Position numbers and translations under genes: made by a program. DNA of 64,000 nucleotides, taken from contig NZ_CP124750.1 of the NCBI RefSeq assembly GCF_029962605.1, forward strand, positions 3,968,001 through 4,032,000. Direction: 5' to 3'. Positions 48,930 through 58,648 of the stretch are shown here, piece by piece. Positions within the stretch are counted from its first letter, which is position 1. Every line of letters starts with the position of its first letter. The notes beneath the pieces were generated by a model. The model searched no databases and was not told where the DNA came from. It saw nothing but the letters and a program-made list of their open reading frames with translations. The DNA comes from Serratia sarumanii (lineage in GTDB: Bacteria > Pseudomonadota > Gammaproteobacteria > Enterobacterales > Enterobacteriaceae).

Positions 48930-49646
48930 ATGTTCGAATGGATTATGGATCCCAATGCCTGGTTAGCGTTAGGCACGCTAACCATTCTTGAGATCGTACT
49001 GGGTATTGATAACATCATTTTTCTGTCGCTGGTGGTGGCCAAGCTCCCCAAAGCGCAACAGAACAAAGCTCGCCGGATCGGGCTGGCCGCCGCCATGCTT
49101 ATGCGCCTGGCGCTGCTGGCTTCCATCGCCTGGGTGATTCGCCTGACCCACCCGCTGTTTACCGTGATGGAGCACAGCGTATCCGCTCGCGATCTGATCC
49201 TGCTGCTGGGCGGGCTGTTCCTGATCTGGAAAGCCAGCAAAGAGATCCACGAAACCATCGAAGGGTCGGAAGAAGAGCACCACACCAAGGTGCACAGCTT
49301 CTTCGGCGCGATCGTACAGATCATGCTGTTGGATATTATCTTCAGCCTGGATTCGGTGATTACCGCCGTGGGCCTTTCCGACCATCTGTTCATCATGATG
49401 GCGGCAGTGGTGATCGCCGTCGGCGTGATGATGTTCGCTGCCCGACCGATCGGCGAATTCGTCAACCGCCATCCATCGGTGAAAATGCTGGCGCTGGCGT
49501 TCCTGATCCTGGTGGGCTTCACGCTGATGCTGGAAAGCTTCCAGGTGCACGTGCCAAAAGGCTACATCTACTTCGCCATGTTCTTCTCGATGTCGGTAGA
49601 AGCGCTCAATCTGATGCGCAGCAAAAAAAATCGCGCGCCGGAATAA
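48930..49646 (+). CDS. ygdQ: TerC family inner-membrane protein YgdQ
   Basis: The 238-residue protein has seven or eight predicted membrane helices. The family motifs with buried acidic residues are 'LEIVLGIDNIIFLSLVVAKL' and 'LLDIIFSLDSVITAVGLSD'. TerC/Alx relatives are implicated in manganese or other metal export; the specific role of YgdQ is not established. The ATG at 48930 (MFEWIMDPNAWLALGTLT) matches the E. coli N terminus; the upstream start at 48894 would add 12 unrelated codons. Confidence 0.92.
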   Translation: MFEWIMDPNAWLALGTLTILEIVLGIDNIIFLSLVVAKLPKAQQNKARRIGLAAAMLMRLALLASIAWVIRLTHPLFTVMEHSVSARDLILLLGGLFLIWKASKEIHETIEGSEEEHHTKVHSFFGAIVQIMLLDIIFSLDSVITAVGLSDHLFIMMAAVVIAVGVMMFAARPIGEFVNRHPSVKMLALAFLILVGFTLMLESFQVHVPKGYIYFAMFFSMSVEALNLMRSKKNRAPE

Positions 49647-49657
49647 CGCTATCTATA

Positions 49658-49682
49658 TGAAAGCCGCCATTGGCGGCTTTCA
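49658..49682 (+). terminator. Terminator of ygdQ
   Basis: An 11-bp perfect stem TGAAAGCCGCC / GGCGGCTTTCA with a 3-nt loop lies 11 bases after the stop. The T content comes from the stem itself. Confidence 0.65.
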
Positions 49683-49805
49683 TCACTTTGTTGACCTCTC
49701 ATTTCACTTTTTCTTATCAGATAAAGACTTATCTGAGACGCGCTTCGCCGAGAGTTTGCTAATCTTGAAAGAACATTATTTTCTGCATAATCGAGGATCC
49801 GCAGG

Positions 49806-50024
49806 ATGAAAAAGTGGGTAATGGCAGTGTCTGCGCTGGTGATGGTGGCTGGCCTGGCGGGGTGTTCCAGCGACTACGTGATGGCGACCAAAGATGGCAA
49901 CATGATCCTGACGCAAGGCAAACCGGAGATCGATGAAGATACCGGCCTCATCAGCTATAAAGACGAGAAAGGCAACCAGCGCCAGATCAACGGCGATCAA
50001 GTTTCTCAGGTTATCGAACGCTAA
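49806..50024 (+). CDS. ygdR: Small DUF903 lipoprotein YgdR
   Basis: The 72-residue lipoprotein precursor has its lipobox at 'GLAGC' (Cys20) and mature sequence [20 protein letters not shown] followed by '[20 protein letters not shown]'. It is clearly paralogous to YgdI at 21188-21412 (shared SSxYVM, GKPxxD, DTGxISYKD, QQIN/RQIN). The function is unknown. It has its own probable promoter in the 123-bp gap after the ygdQ terminator. Confidence 0.93.
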   Translation: MKKWVMAVSALVMVAGLAGCSSDYVMATKDGNMILTQGKPEIDEDTGLISYKDEKGNQRQINGDQVSQVIER

Positions 50025-50230
50025 TCACCGCCCGCCGGCTATCGCCCGTTCAAGCGCGGTAGCCCCCATTCGCGTTCGCACGGAATCCGCTTCCCCCATC
50101 TTCACCGCTTGGTTATAGTCAGGAAAGGCGACATCGCCGCCCGACGGACTCTGCGCCGTCTTCTGACATTGGGCTCCTGTTTCACCGGGCCGCGCGGCCC
50201 GTAAGCGCTAACAAGAAAGGAAGGCCGTTA

Positions 50231-51271
50231 ATGCAATACCACCGTATTCCCCACAGTTCTTTAGAAGTGAGCGTGCTGGGACTGGGCACCATGACCTTTG
50301 GCGAACAGAACAGCGAAGCCGACGCCCATGCGCAACTGGACTATGCATTGGCCGCAGGCGTCAACCTGATAGACACCGCCGAACTGTACCCAGTGCCGCC
50401 CCGTCCGGAAATCCAGGGCCTGACCGAAAGCTATATCGGCAGCTGGCTCAAGGCGCGCGGCAATCGCGAAAAAATCGTCCTGGCCAGCAAAGTCTCGGGC
50501 CCGGTGCGCGGCACCGACAGCAGCATTCGCCCGCAGCAGGCGCTCGATCGCAAAAACATCCGCGCCGCGCTGGACGCCAGCCTCAAGCGGCTGAATACCG
50601 ATTATCTCGATCTCTACCAATTGCACTGGCCGCAGCGCGCCACCAACTGTTTTGGCAAACTCAACTATCAATACACCGACGACAAAGCCACGGTCACGCT
50701 GCTGGAAACGCTGGAGGCGCTGACCGAGCAGGTGCGCGCCGGCAAGATCCGCTATATCGGGGTTTCCAATGAAACGCCCTGGGGCGTGATGCGCTACCTG
50801 CAGTTGGCGGAGAAACACGAGCTGCCGCGCATCGTGTCGATTCAAAACCCGTACAGCCTGCTGAACCGCAGCTTTGAGATTGGCCTGGCCGAGATCAGCC
50901 AGCACGAAGGGGTGGAACTGCTGGCCTATTCCAGCCTGGCGTTCGGTACCCTGAGCGGTAAATACCTCAATGGCGCAAAACCGGCCGGTGCGCGCAATAC
51001 GCTGTTCACCCGCTTCAACCGTTATTCAGGACAGCAAACCCAGCTGGCGATCGCCGAGTACGTGGCGCTGGCCAAAAAACACGGGCTGGATCCTTCGCAG
51101 ATGGCGTTGGCCTTCGTGCGTCAACAGCCGTTCGTCGCCAGCACCCTGCTGGGCGCCACCACGGTGGATCAGTTGAAAATCAACATCGACAGCCTCGATG
51201 TGGTATTGGATGAAGACGTGCTGCAGGCGCTCGAAGAAATCCATACCCGGTTTACCATTCCGGCGCCTTAA
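50231..51271 (+). CDS. tas: NADP(H)-dependent aldo-keto reductase Tas
   Basis: The 346-residue AKR11/12-type TIM-barrel oxidoreductase is predicted cytosolic. Tetrad residues are seen in 'NLIDTAELYPVP' (Asp50 and Tyr55), 'IVLASKVSGP' (Lys) and 'DLYQLHWPQR' (His); 'IGVSNETPWGVMRYL' is a family signature. The physiological substrate is unknown; E. coli tas was found as a suppressor of starvation-associated tyrosine auxotrophy. AGGAAGG precedes the ATG. It converges on lplT. Confidence 0.94.
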   Translation: MQYHRIPHSSLEVSVLGLGTMTFGEQNSEADAHAQLDYALAAGVNLIDTAELYPVPPRPEIQGLTESYIGSWLKARGNREKIVLASKVSGPVRGTDSSIRPQQALDRKNIRAALDASLKRLNTDYLDLYQLHWPQRATNCFGKLNYQYTDDKATVTLLETLEALTEQVRAGKIRYIGVSNETPWGVMRYLQLAEKHELPRIVSIQNPYSLLNRSFEIGLAEISQHEGVELLAYSSLAFGTLSGKYLNGAKPAGARNTLFTRFNRYSGQQTQLAIAEYVALAKKHGLDPSQMALAFVRQQPFVASTLLGATTVDQLKINIDSLDVVLDEDVLQALEEIHTRFTIPAP

Positions 51272-51279
51272 TACAGCAA

Positions 51280-51300
51280 GGGCGCAGCCTGGCTGCGCCC
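51280..51300. terminator. Hairpin between convergent tas and lplT
   Basis: The inverted repeat GGGCGCAGCC / GGCTGCGCCC lies 8 bases after the tas stop. The spacing allows only a tight loop and no clear U tract follows. Confidence 0.5.
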
Positions 51301-51304
51301 CGTT

Positions 51305-52489
51305 TCACCGCCGCTGCGACCACCATAGCGCGCTAATCGCCAGCGCAAACACCACGCCAAACCCTACGCCGACGCCCACCACCGGCACGCCCAGCTTCAC
51401 CACCAGCGAATACAGCGCCAGCATCAGCAACATGGCGGCGTTTTCACCCAGGTTTTGCACCGCGATCGCATTGCCGGCACCGACCGAATGCTTGCCCCGC
51501 TCCTGCAGCAACGCATTGAGCGGCACCACGAAGAAGCCTCCCAGCATGCCGATGATCGCCAACAAGACATAGGCATTGAGCATGGTGGTTTGCAGCGCGA
51601 ATACCGCGACCGCAACGCCGATCAGGATCCCGGCCGGCATGCAGCGCTTCACCGTCTTCAGCGTGACAAAGCGCGCGGCGGCGCCGGCTCCCACCACGAT
51701 ACCGACGGCTACCATGGCGTTCAGCAGCGTCGGCGTGGCGTTATCGGCGATGCCGAGCGCCACCGGCACCCACAGCACCAGCAGAAAACGCAGCGTCACG
51801 CCGGCCCCCCAGAACAGGCTGGTGCCGATCAAGGAAAAACGCGTCTGCCCATCGCGCCATAACGTGACGCAGGCGGTAAAGAAGCTGTTCGTCATGGCCC
51901 GCGGGCGCCAGGAAGCTCCCGGGCGCGCCGCCGCCAGGCGCGGAATATACAGGTTGGCGACCACCGCCCCCGCGTAAACCAAGGCGCAGACCGCCAGCGC
52001 CGCCACCACATGCCAGTCCGCCAGAATGCCGCCGGCCACCGAACCGGTCAGAATGGCGGCGATGGTCGAGGCCTCCATCAGGCCGTTAGCCTTGACCAGC
52101 TTCTCGCCGCTGGTGATCTCGCCCAGAATGCCGTATTTGGCCGGCGAATACGCGGCGGCTCCCACCCCGACCAGGCTGTAGCCGAGGAACGGGTTTCCCC
52201 CAAAACAGATCACCAACGCCCCCGCCAATTTTAAGGCGTTGGCGAACATCATCACCCGCCCTTTGGCAAAGCTGTCGGCCACCTGGCCGACAAACGGCGC
52301 CAGGATGATGTAGGTAGCGACGAAGGCCATCTGCAGGATTGGCTGGCTCCAGTCCGGATACAGCTGCTGCTTGATCAACGCCAGCGTGGCGAACAGCAAC
52401 GCATTGTCGCCGAACGCCGAGAGGAACTGCGCGCTGATGACGGCGATCATGCCGCGTGACAGCAAAGGGGACTCGGTCGAAGGATTCAT
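51305..52489 (-). CDS. lplT: Lysophospholipid transporter LplT
   Basis: The 394-residue MFS-fold protein with about 12 hydrophobic helices flips lysophospholipids across the inner membrane for reacylation by Aas. Typical segments are '[20 protein letters not shown]' and '[20 protein letters not shown]' (TM2-3 loop). It begins at the ATGA that ends aas, so the two are translationally coupled, an arrangement fused into one protein in some bacteria. Confidence 0.95.
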   Translation of the reverse strand: MNPSTESPLLSRGMIAVISAQFLSAFGDNALLFATLALIKQQLYPDWSQPILQMAFVATYIILAPFVGQVADSFAKGRVMMFANALKLAGALVICFGGNPFLGYSLVGVGAAAYSPAKYGILGEITSGEKLVKANGLMEASTIAAILTGSVAGGILADWHVVAALAVCALVYAGAVVANLYIPRLAAARPGASWRPRAMTNSFFTACVTLWRDGQTRFSLIGTSLFWGAGVTLRFLLVLWVPVALGIADNATPTLLNAMVAVGIVVGAGAAARFVTLKTVKRCMPAGILIGVAVAVFALQTTMLNAYVLLAIIGMLGGFFVVPLNALLQERGKHSVGAGNAIAVQNLGENAAMLLMLALYSLVVKLGVPVVGVGVGFGVVFALAISALWWSQRR

Positions 52490-54642
52490 CGGGCACTCTC
52501 CGGCTGTTCGGCCATATGACGCAGGGTGACGAAATCGGGTTTGCCGCTGCCGAGCACCGGCAGCGTTTTCAACAGGCGAATATCGCGCGGCACCGCCAGC
52601 TCCGGGCTGCCCAGCTCACGCGCCACCCGCAGCAATGCTTCACGAGTGATGGCGGGATCGGTGGTGAACAGCACCAGCGCCTCGCCTTTGCTACTGTCGC
52701 CTTTGGCCGTGGCGGCATGCATTTTTTCCGGCGACAGCCGTTGCGCCAGCAATTCGACGCTCTCCAGCGACACCATCTCGCCCGCCAGCTTGGCGAAGCG
52801 TTTCACGCGGCCGCGAATGGTGCAATAGCCCTGCTCATCCAGGCTGACGATATCGCCGGTGTCGTACCAGCCCGGCTGCAGCACGCCGTTCGCATCTTCC
52901 GCCGCCGGCGGTTCCAGCTCGCCGGGGCGCTCAACCCGCAGATAGCCTTTCATGATGTTCGGCCCCTTCAGCTGCAGGCGCCCGCCGTTATCGATGCCCG
53001 GCACCGCAATCAGGCGCGCCTCCATCTGCGGCATGATGCGGCCGACGGTGCCCACCTTGGTCGCCAACGGCACGTTAATGGACACCACCGGCGCACATTC
53101 GGTCACGCCATAGCCTTCCAGAATGCGGATGCCGTATTTGTCCTGGTAGATCTGTTTGGTGCTGTCCGCCAGTTTCTCCGCGCCGGCCACCACGTAGCGC
53201 AGGCGGGCGAAATCATACGGATGCGCGAAGCGCGCATAGTTGTTGAGGAAGGTCGCCGTGCCGAACAGCACCGTGCAGTTGCGGTCATACACCAGCTCCG
53301 GCACCACGCGATAGTGCAGCGGGCTGGGGTAGAGGAAAATGCGGCTGCCGGTGATCAGCGGCGTAAGCAGCCCCACCGTCAGGCCGAACGAGTGGAACAG
53401 CGGCAGCGACGACATGAAACGGTCGCGCGGCGTGAAGTCGGCGATGGTGCGAATTTGTTCTACGTTAGCCAGCAGGCTGGCATGCGAATGCACCACGCCC
53501 TTGGGGTGGCCTTCGGAACCGGAAGTGAACAGGATCAGCGCCGCGTCCTCCGGGCGTTGCGGCAACGCCGCGCGCTGCGGCTGCAGCAAGTGCCGCAAAA
53601 TCCACAGCTTGTCCGCCAGCGTAACGGTGTCTTTCAGATCTTCCAGATACACCCAGTTGGCCTGCGTCACCTGCTCCGGCAGGTGGGTCAGCTTGCCCTT
53701 CTCCAGAAACTGGCGCGAGGTGACGATGGTCTTGATGCCGGCGGCGAGCATCGCGCTGTTCAGGCCGTTGGCGCCGGCGGTGTAGTTGAGCATCGCCGGA
53801 ATGCGGTTACGCAGCGAAGCGCCGAAGATCGCCGCCGCGGTGATGGTGGCGTTCGGCAACAGCAGCCCGACGTGTTCCCCTTCGGCGGTAAAGCGCTGCA
53901 GAATGCGGCTGACGCCCAGCGATTTCTTGATCAGCGTCTGGTAACTGTCTTCTTTGAAAGCGATGTCTTCGATACAGGGCTTGCGGCGCCCGTAGCGGTG
54001 CTGCGCCGCCAGCAAGGCATGGAACAGCGTCTGCGGTTCGCGCGTATCCATTCGCGCCCGCATCATGATCTGCATCAGCCGATCGCCCGCCAGCGCCCGG
54101 CGTTCACGCGCGCGCGGCGCTTCCGGCATCGGCAGCGTGGTCGGTGGCAAGATGCGGATGCTGATTTGCGGGAACCAGCGGATCTTGAACACCCCGGCCA
54201 TGCGGCCGAACGGGCTGAACTCGGGGCCGTCGATCCGCACCGGCACCACGGTGGCGCCCGATTTGGCAGCGATAAACGCCGCGCCGTCGTAGATTTTCAT
54301 CAGCGCGCCGGTCACGGTGATGCGCCCTTCAGGGAACACCACGATCGGCCGCCCCTGCTCGACCATGCGCACCAGTTGCTTGATGGCCATCGGCTTGGTG
54401 GGATCGAGCGAGACGAAATCAATGTAGGGCCGCAGCCAGCGCATAAACCAGCTTTCGCCGATGCTGGCGTAAACCGCAAACACCGGTTTAATCGGCAGGA
54501 ACAGCGCCAGCAGCACGCCGTCGAGGAAAGAGACGTGGTTCGGCGTAATCAGCAGTTTTTGCCGCTCGAAGTGCTGAACGTCCCCTTCGACCCGTACCCG
54601 AAACAGCAGGCGAAACAGCGCGCGCAGCAGTGAAAAGATCAT
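52486..54642 (-). CDS. aas: Bifunctional acyl-ACP--phospholipid O-acyltransferase / acyl-ACP synthetase Aas
   Basis: This 718-residue inner-membrane enzyme reacylates 2-acyl-lysophosphatidylethanolamine. The N-terminal PlsC-type acyltransferase has His36-x4-Asp41 (NHVSFLDG) and '[12 protein letters not shown]'. The C-terminal AMP-forming synthetase has '[20 protein letters not shown]' and '[16 protein letters not shown]'. The ATG at 54642 ([20 protein letters not shown]) fits E. coli Aas; a 33-codon upstream extension runs back towards the OmrA terminator and is unlikely. Confidence 0.96.
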   Translation of the reverse strand: MIFSLLRALFRLLFRVRVEGDVQHFERQKLLITPNHVSFLDGVLLALFLPIKPVFAVYASIGESWFMRWLRPYIDFVSLDPTKPMAIKQLVRMVEQGRPIVVFPEGRITVTGALMKIYDGAAFIAAKSGATVVPVRIDGPEFSPFGRMAGVFKIRWFPQISIRILPPTTLPMPEAPRARERRALAGDRLMQIMMRARMDTREPQTLFHALLAAQHRYGRRKPCIEDIAFKEDSYQTLIKKSLGVSRILQRFTAEGEHVGLLLPNATITAAAIFGASLRNRIPAMLNYTAGANGLNSAMLAAGIKTIVTSRQFLEKGKLTHLPEQVTQANWVYLEDLKDTVTLADKLWILRHLLQPQRAALPQRPEDAALILFTSGSEGHPKGVVHSHASLLANVEQIRTIADFTPRDRFMSSLPLFHSFGLTVGLLTPLITGSRIFLYPSPLHYRVVPELVYDRNCTVLFGTATFLNNYARFAHPYDFARLRYVVAGAEKLADSTKQIYQDKYGIRILEGYGVTECAPVVSINVPLATKVGTVGRIMPQMEARLIAVPGIDNGGRLQLKGPNIMKGYLRVERPGELEPPAAEDANGVLQPGWYDTGDIVSLDEQGYCTIRGRVKRFAKLAGEMVSLESVELLAQRLSPEKMHAATAKGDSSKGEALVLFTTDPAITREALLRVARELGSPELAVPRDIRLLKTLPVLGSGKPDFVTLRHMAEQPESAR

Positions 54643-54705
54643 GCCCTTCTCCCTTGGCCATGGAGGCGTAAATCGTTGTAGGAAAAAGAATACTATATGG
54701 CAGGC

Positions 54706-54732
54706 AAAAAAAAACCTACGCATCCGCGTAGG
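54706..54732 (-). terminator. Terminator of the OmrA-type RNA
   Basis: A 7-bp perfect stem CCTACGC / GCGTAGG with a 4-nt loop (54715-54732) is followed on the minus strand by nine T's (54706-54714). Confidence 0.93.
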
Positions 54733-54799
54733 TTGGTGCAATTGAAAATGGCTTCAACATACAGAGTATGCTGATTTCTCACCAATCAATACCTCTGGG
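54706..54799 (-). ncRNA. omrA: OmrA/OmrB-type small regulatory RNA (single copy)
   Basis: On the minus strand the RNA begins CCCAGAGGTATTGATTGGTG, identical to the 5' seed of E. coli OmrA. It ends with GCACCAACCTACGCGGATGC and a terminator followed by nine T's. The length is about 94 nt; the middle differs from E. coli OmrA and OmrB. The location between aas and galR is the E. coli locus. OmrA/B act with Hfq to repress outer-membrane protein and curli-regulator mRNAs and are activated by OmpR. A -10-like TAGAGT lies 7 nt upstream (54807-54812). Naming as omrA rather than omrB rests on the 5' end only. Confidence 0.92.
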
Positions 54800-54990
54800 A
54801 TCACCTACTCTAGAGAGATGGCGTGCAGGAAACTACCGGCGAATCGCAAGAGTTCTGCTCCAAATGCAACCAGCTGTAAATTTCCCGCGATCTGCTGTAA
54901 TAACTCAATGAAACTTAAACCTTCCCGCAGCGGCGAAAAAATAAATACAGCCGCGACGGCGAGCCGGTTATCCCGACGTGAAACCTTCAC

Positions 54991-57249
54991 TCATCGCGCG
55001 CTGACCTCCACCAGGCAACTCATGGCGTTCGGCCCCTGCGTCAGCGGCGAGGTGCCGATATCCAGCGTCAGCACGTTCGGGTTGCCCGCCTGCTCGACCG
55101 GCCGGCGCTGCGCGTCGTAACCCGGCTCGAACCAGGCGCCGGTCGCCATCAGCACCACGCCGCGCGTCACGCCGTCGGTGAGGGAGGCCCCCGCCAGACA
55201 GCTGCCGCGCGCATTGCTGACCAGCACTTCGGCGCCGTCCGCCACGCCGCGCTGCGCCGCGTCCTCCGGATGCATATACAGGGTTTCGCGCCCGGCGGTC
55301 TTATTGCCCTGCGCCAGCGGCGCCGGATCCATCTGGCTGTGCAGACGATCGCTCGGTTGAATGGAGATCAGATGCAGCGGCCAGGTTTTGGCCTGCGGCG
55401 CCCCCAGCCACTCGACCGGCGGCCGCCACTGCGGATGCGGAGCGAAATCCTCGTAGCGATAACCGGCGAGCCGCTCGCTGAACAGTTCGATCTTGCCGCT
55501 GGGCGTCTGAAGCGGGTTAGCCTGCGGATCGGCGCGAAACTCGTCAAAAAACACGAACTCCTTGGCCGGCGCGGGCAGTTCGACATAGCCCCGGCGCCAA
55601 AAATCCTCAAACTCGGGCCAGGCGACGCCGGCGCGCCGCTGCGCCGCGCCGCATTGCCGATAGATATCTTCGATCCAGGCCCGCTCGCCGCGGTTTTCGG
55701 TAAAGCGCTCGCGATAGCCCAGGCGCTCCGCCAGATCGGCGAAGATATCGAAATCGTTGCGCGCCTGATGCTGCGGCGCAATCGCCTGATGCATCGCCAG
55801 CACGTAGCGATCGCGCGAGGAGCCGCCGATGTCGTTGCGCTCCAGCGAACTGGTGACCGGCAACACGATATCCGCCATTTTGGCCGCCGCCGTCCACCAG
55901 ATATCTTGTACGATCACCGTATCCGGCTTCTGCCAGCCTTCCACCAGCCGGTTCAGCTGCTGATGGTGATGGAACGGGTTGCCGCCGGCCCAGTGCACCA
56001 GGTGGATATCCGGGTACTGCCGCGTCTCGCCGCAAAATTGATAGGTTTCGCCGGGGTGCAGCAGCATGTCGCAGATGCGCGCCACCGGGATCGCCAGCCC
56101 GGCCGGGTTTTCCCCTACCGGCATGGTCGGCGCGGGGGTGTCCACGCGCGGGTTGCCGACGCCGTTCATCGAGCCGTGGCCGAACGAGAAGCCGCCGCCC
56201 GGCAGGCCCACCTGGCCCAACATCGACGACAGCGCGATCATCATCCAATAAGGTTGCTCGCCGCGGTGCGCGCGCTGTACGGAGTAGGAACAGGTGATAA
56301 AACTGCGCACGCCGATCAGCTGCCGCGCCAGCAGGGCGATGCGCGCCGCCGGAATGCCGGTAATGGCGCTGGCCCAGGCCGGCGTTTTCGCCACACCGTC
56401 GCTCACGCCGTTCAGGTAATCCGCCAACTGTTGATAGCCCACGCAGTGGCTGCGCAGGAAGGCTTCGTCCTGCGCGCCCAGCCGCTGAATTTCGTAAGCC
56501 AGCGCCAGCATCAGCGCCACGTCGGTATTCGGCCGGATCGGGATCCACTCCGCGTTGACGAACCCGGGGCAGTCGTCGCGCATCGGGCTGATGTTGACAA
56601 CCGGCGTGCCCTTGTGCGCCAGCTTTTGCAGCCAGGGTTTGAGCGCATGCTCCGCCGCGCCGCCGGAAGAGACCTGGGCATTTTTCAGCGCCAGCCCGCC
56701 AAACGCCACAAACAGCTCGCAATGCTCCACCACGCTTGGCCAACTGGTGACGCGCCCGGTCAACGGCGAGAAAGTGCCGATCACATACGGCAGGAAAAAC
56801 TGCGCCGCGCCCCAGCTGTAGTTGCCCTGCTGATCGACCCCGCCGCCGCCGCTGAAATAGAACCGTCGCACCAGCGAGCGCGCATGATGCAAGCGCCCGG
56901 CCGACGACCAGCCATAAGAGCCGGTAAACAGCCCGGAGGCGCCGTAGCGATCGCGCACCCGGCGATTCTCCTGCGCCACCAAATCGAGCGCCAGTTCCCA
57001 GTCCACTTCGACGAAATCTTCCCTGCCGCGCAGCGTGCGGTCGCTGCCCTCGCGCTTTTGCAGCCACGAGCGGCGCACCGCCGGCTTGCGGATACGTTTG
57101 TCGGAGTAAACCATCGGTACGATGGAATCGAGCAACGGCGAAGGGTCGGGATCGTCGGCGAAGGGTTCACAGCGGATAAGCCGGCCGTCTTCAACCACGG
57201 CGGTATAGGCGCCCCAATGGGCGAGCTGCGGATAGCGTTTAATGGACAT
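54991..57249 (-). CDS. BisC/TorA-family molybdopterin oxidoreductase (probable S- or N-oxide reductase)
   Basis: The 752-residue molybdoenzyme of the DMSO reductase superfamily is most like the cytosolic biotin sulfoxide reductase BisC. It has no signal peptide (starts MSIKRYPQLAHWGAYTAVVE) and no N-terminal 4Fe-4S Cys motif, both fitting BisC. The probable molybdenum-ligating Ser116 lies in 'GSYGWSSAGRLHHA'. Cofactor-binding segments include 'LGQVGLPGGGFSFGHGSMNG', 'VHWAGGNPFHHHQQLNRL' and 'ADIVLPVTSSLERNDIGGS'. The substrate is open: biotin or methionine sulfoxide, or an N-oxide. It is divergent from galR and stands alone. E. coli has no gene here, so it is a lineage-specific insertion or a loss elsewhere. 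Confidence 0.88.
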   Translation of the reverse strand: MSIKRYPQLAHWGAYTAVVEDGRLIRCEPFADDPDPSPLLDSIVPMVYSDKRIRKPAVRRSWLQKREGSDRTLRGREDFVEVDWELALDLVAQENRRVRDRYGASGLFTGSYGWSSAGRLHHARSLVRRFYFSGGGGVDQQGNYSWGAAQFFLPYVIGTFSPLTGRVTSWPSVVEHCELFVAFGGLALKNAQVSSGGAAEHALKPWLQKLAHKGTPVVNISPMRDDCPGFVNAEWIPIRPNTDVALMLALAYEIQRLGAQDEAFLRSHCVGYQQLADYLNGVSDGVAKTPAWASAITGIPAARIALLARQLIGVRSFITCSYSVQRAHRGEQPYWMMIALSSMLGQVGLPGGGFSFGHGSMNGVGNPRVDTPAPTMPVGENPAGLAIPVARICDMLLHPGETYQFCGETRQYPDIHLVHWAGGNPFHHHQQLNRLVEGWQKPDTVIVQDIWWTAAAKMADIVLPVTSSLERNDIGGSSRDRYVLAMHQAIAPQHQARNDFDIFADLAERLGYRERFTENRGERAWIEDIYRQCGAAQRRAGVAWPEFEDFWRRGYVELPAPAKEFVFFDEFRADPQANPLQTPSGKIELFSERLAGYRYEDFAPHPQWRPPVEWLGAPQAKTWPLHLISIQPSDRLHSQMDPAPLAQGNKTAGRETLYMHPEDAAQRGVADGAEVLVSNARGSCLAGASLTDGVTRGVVLMATGAWFEPGYDAQRRPVEQAGNPNVLTLDIGTSPLTQGPNAMSCLVEVSAR

Positions 57250-57436
57250 GGCGTTCTCGGCGCAAATCGGAATGCACAGACGTTACCTCAGCCCGTCGCC
57301 AGTGCCAACGTACAAATTGCGCTATCGTTCGGCGGCCGACGGTTATGCGCGCAGCCGCGAAAAGATTCTGCAACGGCCGCCACAAGTTGCGCACAACACC
57401 GCTTGCAGCCCCGGTTTTTTTCCGCAAAACTGGGGG

Positions 57437-57452
57437 ATGTAAGCGATTACCC
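57437..57452 (+). promoter_or_regulatory. GalR/GalS operator in the galR leader
   Basis: ATGTAAGCGATTACCC matches the operator consensus GTGKAANCGNTTNCAC at 14 of 16 positions. It lies 17 bp before the galR ATG, between it and the divergent molybdoenzyme gene, suggesting autoregulation. Confidence 0.7.
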
Positions 57453-57469
57453 AGGATGTGTTGACTGAT

Positions 57470-58489
57470 ATGGCTACGATAAAGGATGTTGCCAGGCTGG
57501 CGGGTGTTTCCGTGGCCACGGTATCCCGCGTGATAAACAATTCCCCCAAGGCCAGCGAAGGGTCGCGCACCGCGGTGCTGGCCGCCATGGAACAGCTGCA
57601 GTATCACCCCAATGCCAACGCACGGGCGCTGGCGCAGCAGTCCACCGAAACGCTGGGCCTGATCGTCTCCGACGTTTCCGACCCCTTCTTCGGGGCGATG
57701 GTCAAAGCGGTCGAGCAGGTGGCCTACGCCACCCACAATTTTCTGCTGATTGGCAACGGTTACCACGACGCCGAAAAAGAGCGCCAGGCGATTGAACAGC
57801 TGGTGCGACATCGCTGCGAGGCGCTGGTGGTGCACGCCAAAAGTCTGAGCGATCGGGAACTTGGCGGCTGGATGCAGCAGATCCCGGGCATGGTGCTGAT
57901 CAACCGCACGCTGCCGGGTTTTGAAACGCGCTGCGTGGCGCTCGACGATCGCTACGGCGCCTGGCTGGCGACCCGTCATCTGATCCAGCAAGGGCATCAG
58001 CGCATCGCCATCATCTGCTCCACCCACCAGATTTCCGACGCCACCGATCGCCTGCAAGGCTATCTCGACGCTCTGCAGGAGCACGGCATTGCGGTGGATG
58101 AAAAGCTGATCGCCTACGGCGAACCGGACGAGATCGGCGGCGAACAGGCGATGACCGAATTGCTCGGCCGCGGCCGCTCTTTCTCCGCCGTTACCTGCTA
58201 CAACGATCCGATGGCCGCCGGCGCGCTTTCGGTGCTGAGCGACAACAGCGTCGACGTACCGGGGCAAATTTCGCTGATCGGTTTCGACGACGTACTGATT
58301 TCGCGCTACCTGCGGCCGCGCCTGACCACCGTTCGCTACCCGATCGTGGCGATGGCGACCCAGGCGGCGGAACTGGCCCTGGCCTTGGCCAATCGTCAAC
58401 CGCTGCCGGAAATCACCAACATGTTCAGCCCGACGCTGGTGCGCCGCCACTCGGTCGCCACCCTCAACAACGCGCACGAACAGCCGTAA
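57470..58489 (+). CDS. galR: Galactose operon repressor GalR
   Basis: The 339-residue LacI-family repressor has the N-terminal helix-turn-helix and hinge 'MATIKDVARLAGVSVATVSR', and 'YHPNANARALAQQ' is the hinge helix. The periplasmic-binding-like core binds galactose. It is highly similar to E. coli GalR throughout ('LVRHRCEALVVHAKSLSDRE', 'GEPDEIGGEQAMTELLGRGR'). The ATG at 57470 matches the family start; a GTG at 57458 would add four codons. Its targets (gal, mgl) are outside this window. It normally neighbours lysA; here a toxin-antitoxin pair intervenes. Confidence 0.96.
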   Translation: MATIKDVARLAGVSVATVSRVINNSPKASEGSRTAVLAAMEQLQYHPNANARALAQQSTETLGLIVSDVSDPFFGAMVKAVEQVAYATHNFLLIGNGYHDAEKERQAIEQLVRHRCEALVVHAKSLSDRELGGWMQQIPGMVLINRTLPGFETRCVALDDRYGAWLATRHLIQQGHQRIAIICSTHQISDATDRLQGYLDALQEHGIAVDEKLIAYGEPDEIGGEQAMTELLGRGRSFSAVTCYNDPMAAGALSVLSDNSVDVPGQISLIGFDDVLISRYLRPRLTTVRYPIVAMATQAAELALALANRQPLPEITNMFSPTLVRRHSVATLNNAHEQP

Positions 58490-58500
58490 TTCGCGCCGCC

Positions 58501-58524
58501 GCATGGGTGAGCCATCACCCATGC
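58501..58524. terminator. Perfect hairpin after galR
   Basis: A 10-bp perfect stem GCATGGGTGA / TCACCCATGC with the loop GCCA lies 12 bases after the galR stop. No U tract follows, so intrinsic termination is uncertain. Confidence 0.45.
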
Positions 58525-58594
58525 GCTCAGATTGCGCAGCCCGCCGCATTTCCCGCTTTTGGATTTTTTCCGCTCCCAGCGTTCGTGCATATTG

Positions 58595-58634
58595 TTGGCA
58601 CAATAACCTTTACACTATATAGCATAAACGCTAT
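58595..58634 (+). promoter_or_regulatory. Promoter and operator-like inverted repeat of the toxin-antitoxin pair
   Basis: A -35-like TTGGCA (58595-58600) and a -10-like TATAGC (58618-58623) are spaced 17 bp apart. The inverted repeat ATAGC-N6-GCTAT (58619-58634) overlaps the -10 region, as expected for autorepression by the antitoxin. Confidence 0.55.
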
Positions 58635-58648
58635 GTTCGGAGCGCATC

